DNA of 64,000 nt from Holothuria scabra (taxonomy: Eukaryota > Echinodermata > Holothuroidea > Aspidochirotida > Holothuriidae). The stretch is taken from assembly GCA_037179385.1 (NCBI GenBank), contig CM074179.1, positions 68,839,806 through 68,903,805 of the forward strand. The letters are read 5' to 3'. The notes below the pieces were generated by a model. It was given only the letters and a program-made list of their open reading frames with translations. It did no database searches and was not told where the DNA came from. Of this stretch, positions 60,901 through 64,000 are shown in pieces. Every line of letters starts with the position of its first letter. Position 1 is the stretch's first letter. The position numbers were made by a program, and so were the translations under genes.

Positions 60901-62197
60901 TCCCGAAAGCCAAGGGGCTTTAGAAAGGTTTCACCAAACATTGAAAAATATGTTAAAAACATATTGTCATGACAATGAGAAAGATTGGGATGAAGGCATT
61001 CCATTTGTAATGTTTGCTGTCAGGGAGTCTGTACAGGAGTCACTTGGGTTCAGTCCATTTGAACTCGTCTTCGGACACACAGTTCGTGGACCATTGAAAT
61101 TATTAAAGGAGAAGTGGTTATCAGATCCAGGTGAAAACATACATCTGCTTGATTATGTATCCCGCTTTAAAGAGCGTTTTCACAGAGCATGTGAACTGGC
61201 TCAAGAAAATCTGAGGAGTTCTCAGAAGAAAATGAAGGCATGGTTTGATAAGACCACTGTGCAAAGAGAGTTTAGGCCTGGTGAGAAGGTGTTGGTGTTT
61301 TTGCCTGTGTCTGGTCAGTCACTTCAAGCTCGCTTTCAAGGACCTTATGTCATTGAAAGAAAGATCAATGACACAGACTATGTCATCTTGACACCTGACA
61401 AGCGTAAATCGAAGAGAGTTTGTCACATTAATATGATGAAAGAATATTATGAAAGAAAGGATTGTGACATTTCTAAGGATGAAAGTGTACATGATGTGGA
61501 TGTCAATGTTAATAATGCATGTGATCAAGTGTGTATCATCAGTGTTGATCAAGAATTCAATGATAATGATGAGATCAATGCTGATAATGTTCCTGATATG
61601 TGTATTAAGTTAAAAAACTCTGATGTATTGAGTAATCTTGATCAGAAGTTAAGTCATCTAGATGACAAAGAAAGATCAGAAATGAAATCATTAATCAATG
61701 AATATGTATGCTTGTTCTCGGATGAGGATTTTGTTTGGACAGAAAATTGTCAGGCAGCATTTGAATCATTGAAAAGAGCACTAATGAGTTCGCCAGTGTT
61801 GATTGCTCCAGATTTTGAAAAACAGTTTAAGCTGGCAGTTGATGCTAGTGACAATGGTATAGGAGCAGTTTTGCTTCAAGCTGATGAGCATGGTGTTGAT
61901 CACCCTGTGTGTTATTATTCAAAGAAATTTGACAGACATCAGAAAAATTATTCTACAATTGAGAAAGAAACATTAGCTTTGATACTTGGTCTTCAGCACT
62001 TTGATGTTTATTTGGGGACTACTAGTTTCCCTGTTATTGTATATACTGATCATAATCCTCTGACATTTCTGTCTAAGATGAAGAACAAGAATCAGAGATT
62101 GATGAGATGGAGTTTATTTCTACAATCATATAATGTAGATATTAGGCACATTAAAGGGAAAGACAATGTTGTGCCTGATGCTTTGTCAAGAACTTAA
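57998..62197 (+). CDS. Gag-Pol polyprotein of Gmr1-like Gypsy element lacking the reverse transcriptase core
   Basis: 1399 codons in one frame. An N-terminal domain is followed by a highly charged coiled coil (residues ~75-147, Glu/Arg/Lys). A Gag domain at ~170-335 has a SCAN-like part (FRKYRKADTQTYVEFAY, LMLVEEFKRCVSDDIK). The zinc knuckle CGFCHKKGHIMANC (CX2CX4HX4C) is at ~405-418. The aspartic protease has DTGATQS at ~486. A low-complexity Ser/Lys/Glu linker with repeated HP-SKSE words lies at ~610-690. The integrase has an HHCC zinc site (~810-850) and D881, D940 and E976, which gives D,D(35)E spacing. At ~1240, CLFSDE runs straight into DFVWTENCQAAF. The RNase H-type module follows (AVDASDNGIGAVLLQ, YTDHNPL, VPDALSRT). 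Integrase before RNase H is the rearranged Gmr1-like order. The RT palm, including the YxDD box, is absent, so the product cannot reverse-transcribe on its own. Confidence 0.93.
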   Translation: MPFDLDKFVASPSIEELNSLKKSEIVKVAKHYGIEFQPLMRKDEIKRYIVEYLVDESILPITVLETIMTVPTDNAFELKKLELEMNKEVRLKELEREKEKLEREREEKEREVRLKELEMQREKEEREMQMQREKEAREHEFRLKQLKLGVIKGPEPKIGMDTGGFDVSKHVKFVPKFQEDNVEKFFNHFEKLGEQLKWPRDKWSILIQSNFTGKAQEVYSALPIEDSMDYDKVKKAILQAYELVPEAYRQKFRKYRKADTQTYVEFAYQKERHFDRWCDSKKVSTFEALRQLMLVEEFKRCVSDDIKTHLEEQKADKLKEVANWADQYALTHKFGKVGQTQNKSQFNRPNKKYGNGTSGDTAGKISGSQSGSLSPTNSGKKQPDSSRQKNDQVSSNKAAFKDIVCGFCHKKGHIMANCFQLAKLKETETAPNALANAENSPEVVVTLRPNSNDQIKEEYLPFVSEGFISLDGDSAHPPVKIKILRDTGATQSLLLLDGVLPLTDSTSTGANVLIQGVECGFISVPLHKINLKSNLVSGSVIVGVRPTLPVKGVSLLLGNDLAGGKVVANAILTDKPCDYNNTEQLEKEFPDLFPACAVTRAMSQKLAMDDNLKHPASKSEDTVSKSETSRESCKDDNLEHPLSKSEGMISEKKDGKFKPPPSKIEELVPKNGTALPKGESESKEDSKKNIDESEDSWFDLSQTFMANLRDCESPVPTHGEGIEQERNMSDTLHKDQLSVQQQHDEELQPLIAGALTGDESKDVPVCFYLKNGVLMRKWRPPDAPLDEEWRIYHQIVVPRVYRKEILSIAHEMPFAGHLGVSKTYHKILNHFYWPKLKSDVAKFCKTCHSCQMVGKPNQNIPAAPLKPIPAFEEPFSRVIIDCVGPLPKSRAGHQYILTIMCASTRFPEAIPLRNIKARTVSQALLKFFTLFGLPKEIQSDQGSNFMSTVFQQMLYELGIDQIKSSAYHPESQGALERFHQTLKNMLKTYCHDNEKDWDEGIPFVMFAVRESVQESLGFSPFELVFGHTVRGPLKLLKEKWLSDPGENIHLLDYVSRFKERFHRACELAQENLRSSQKKMKAWFDKTTVQREFRPGEKVLVFLPVSGQSLQARFQGPYVIERKINDTDYVILTPDKRKSKRVCHINMMKEYYERKDCDISKDESVHDVDVNVNNACDQVCIISVDQEFNDNDEINADNVPDMCIKLKNSDVLSNLDQKLSHLDDKERSEMKSLINEYVCLFSDEDFVWTENCQAAFESLKRALMSSPVLIAPDFEKQFKLAVDASDNGIGAVLLQADEHGVDHPVCYYSKKFDRHQKNYSTIEKETLALILGLQHFDVYLGTTSFPVIVYTDHNPLTFLSKMKNKNQRLMRWSLFLQSYNVDIRHIKGKDNVVPDALSRT

Positions 62198-62435
62198 TCT
62201 GATTGAGTAAATTAAAAGTCGTACTGTAATTTTGAAATTTTGATGTTGCCTGCAGCACAGTATGTATTAATGATGTTACTACTCCTGAATTATCATATTG
62301 TAAGACAAGTTGTATGTCATGATAGCACCTTCCACTTGATATTGGAATGCATACTGTAATACTATAGTTATTACTATAAGGTAATATTGTAGATATTGTA
62401 ACCTAAGTTTTGTCCTAGACGTCCAAAACTCTTTC

Positions 62436-62445
62436 AAGGGGGGAG
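62436..62445 (+). promoter_or_regulatory. Polypurine tract
   Basis: AAGGGGGGAG immediately before the right LTR, the standard plus-strand primer position. Confidence 0.85.
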
Positions 62446-63117
62446 TGTTACGAGACGACATCAACCAGATTGAATCCTCGGACGAGCGAGTGAAAAATTC
62501 TAGAAAGTGCTAGCATCGATGTTGCCTCTCGAGCATATTCAACAGGTAACCCCAGAGAACATTCGCACAGTTACGAGAATGTACGATCACCTACTGGAAA
62601 CTACGGTATGATGTAATGGCCTTATAATAGCCAACTTGTGGTTATGGGTTACTGAGCCCAGAACTTTCGCTGTTTGTTTTGTACGAGATCAAACGAGACG
62701 TTTCCATAAGAGTGAGTTCCAGACTTTTCTGGAAGAACTGCCAGATATATAAAAGGTCATGCAAGCAGTGTGACAGGAGGGGAAGAGAACAGAAGATACA
62801 CAGATAATACAGAGACCAGACGCCTGCTTTGCCGCTTAACGTTGTAATTGTGTCGCCATTTACCGATCACTATAGTCTTCATCCTGCCTTCGCGGAACCG
62901 AGTCCTACGCTGTGCTGCTGTACAATCGACGATAACAACACTACCCCTTGGACAAAGAGTGATACCTTAAGCTGTAAAAGATTGTAAGTAGATTTAAGAG
63001 TAATTGTTGTAAATTTAAGGAAGTAAGAGGTAAATAATAATTAAAGTTGTTGATTTTAATCTCGCTCTTCTGTGGTCTTTCGCTGTTATTGGTTTGAATT
63101 GCGACCAAGCCGTAACA
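62446..63117 (+). repeat. Right LTR
   Basis: Same ends as the left LTR. Differences noticed: GCATCGATG versus GCATCGGTG, CCGATCACT versus CCGATCATT, and TTAAAGTTG versus TTAAGCTG. Confidence 0.93.
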
Positions 63118-63712
63118 CATTACTGTTTCTTGTTGAAGTCATATTTTACGCTTCTAAAAATTGAAAATGTTCATGTGTGCTTTAAATGTTAGATATTTAA
63201 TGATGAAACAGAGACTTTTTTAATTGCTTACAAACAATGTTCAATTTTTCCCTCTGAAAGTCGTTATTCTAAGGAATCATAAATAAAGTGAAATATTTTA
63301 CTGGAAAAAAATGTACGTTACTTTTTAAATCGATTTTTTAAAGGTAAAAACACCAATAACCCTATTTCCTATTTTTTGGAAGTATTTCCTACCGCCTTTG
63401 TATTACTCCGCTCTGTGAAATGCCGCTTTCTAATAGCTTATATTGCGGGAAACAAAAACCCTATCATTCAAGGCTCTCTAGCCCAAAATTTCAATGGTCA
63501 TTTAGAGAAATTTGAAAGTGCCATGAAAGCCCTGATTGTGGGCTTCGATAAAGGTGGGGGAGGGGGGATCATGTCCATACTGAAAACTTCTACTTGATGC
63601 TAAAGGCCACGGAAGTATCCCAATTTAGTTTGCAAGTCAATGGGACTCATTTCTAGTGGCCCGCTACCAGAAAACTTGAGTTATCAGATTGAATAAATGA
63701 TGGCGCTTTCCT
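63118..63712. other. Gene-free stretch
   Basis: AT-rich flank of the LTR element, no exon recognised. Confidence 0.4.
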
Positions 63713-64000
63713 GAAAGGAAAAAAAGAAACAACAAAACAAAAAAACGAAAAACAAAACAAAAGATTGAAGCCAAGCGTTCAAGGTCTCTGGCCGGCTTTG
63801 TGTCCTGTCAACTACAACAGAGAACCAACTCAGGCGCCTCTCTAGTACCCTTCTGCATACAGTGACGCTCAGCGTGCTTTGCATAAGACCGCAATCTTTC
63901 CTCGGGACTCCCCTCAAGGACCGGCGATACATTGGGGAGGAACACTACTCGCCTCCCAGTGCAATCAGAGTAGGACCATGTGTGAACACTACCGTCCGGT
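63713..64000 (-). repeat. Unidentified interspersed repeat, copy 2, runs off the window
   Basis: Almost identical to 24522-24813: the same A-rich block, CTGGCCGGCTTTGTGTCCTG and TACATTGGGGAGGAACACTA. The first noticed differences are CATAAGACC versus CATACGACC and one or two A-run length changes. The sharp left edge at GAAAGGAAAAAAAG is common to both copies, so it is probably a true element end. This copy lacks the internal duplication seen at 24490. Confidence 0.75.

Larger units (their letters stand above)
57199..63117 (+). mobile_element. Gmr1-like Ty3/Gypsy LTR retrotransposon, RT-deleted
   Basis: A 5919-bp unit: LTR (57199-57869), primer-binding site, a single Gag-Pol frame (57998-62197), polypurine tract, LTR (62446-63117). 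The LTRs differ at only about three or four positions over ~671 bp, so insertion is recent. No matching 4-6-bp target duplication is seen: the left flank ends GGGGAG and the right flank begins CATTA. The left flank also carries a copy of the polypurine-tract region. Confidence 0.92.

Overview
This is eukaryotic, AT-rich, intron-like DNA with almost no open coding sequence, and it is dominated by transposable elements. The set of elements points to a marine invertebrate deuterostome, most plausibly an echinoderm. The strongest pointer is a Ty3/Gypsy element of the Gmr1-like type (SCAN-like Gag, integrase upstream of the RNase H module), a group described from deuterostomes. BEL/Pao, CR1/L2-like LINE and Penelope-like elements, and many short inverted-repeat elements (MITEs), are also present. 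The species assignment is inference only.

Layout. 1-2371: the 5' end of a BEL/Pao retrotransposon on the minus strand (Gag reading frame running off the window edge, plus a probable LTR). 2827-3251: a GATC-rich MITE with a perfect 53-bp terminal inverted repeat. About 6060-9530: a decayed CR1/L2-group LINE, broken among other lesions by an 86-bp tandem duplication. 9.7-21 kb: probably the introns of a host gene, because one convincing exon encoding a whole Death domain lies at 14668-14888 (+). Around it are at least seven MITE or SINE insertions, one nested in another. 21.3-26 kb: a TA-flanked DNA element and two inverted copies of a short retroposon whose first ~40 nt match the 5' end of U2 snRNA. 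A diverged body-only relative lies at 56.1 kb. 27.2-28.9 kb: a 150-bp tandem duplication, a degenerate ~77-bp array built on a palindromic core, and a fold-back element. 39.2-41.5 kb: a truncated Penelope-like element (RT plus GIY-YIG) bounded by (TA)n tracts, with two inverted hammerhead-ribozyme-like motifs next to it. 50.25 kb: two adjacent GC-rich hairpins. 51.8 kb: a hAT transposase remnant. 56.4-57.0 kb: a second copy of the palindromic-core array in the opposite orientation. 57199-63117: an almost intact, very young Gmr1-like LTR retrotransposon with a 1399-codon Gag-Pol frame from which the reverse transcriptase core is missing in frame. 63713-64000: second copy of an unidentified repeat family first seen at 24.5 kb.

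The host contributes one recognisable exon. Everything else is mobile, derived from mobile DNA, simple repeat or unassigned. The main leads are the U2-headed retroposon, the RT-less but apparently recently mobile Gypsy element, the hammerhead-like motifs at the Penelope element, and the two antiparallel palindrome-core arrays.
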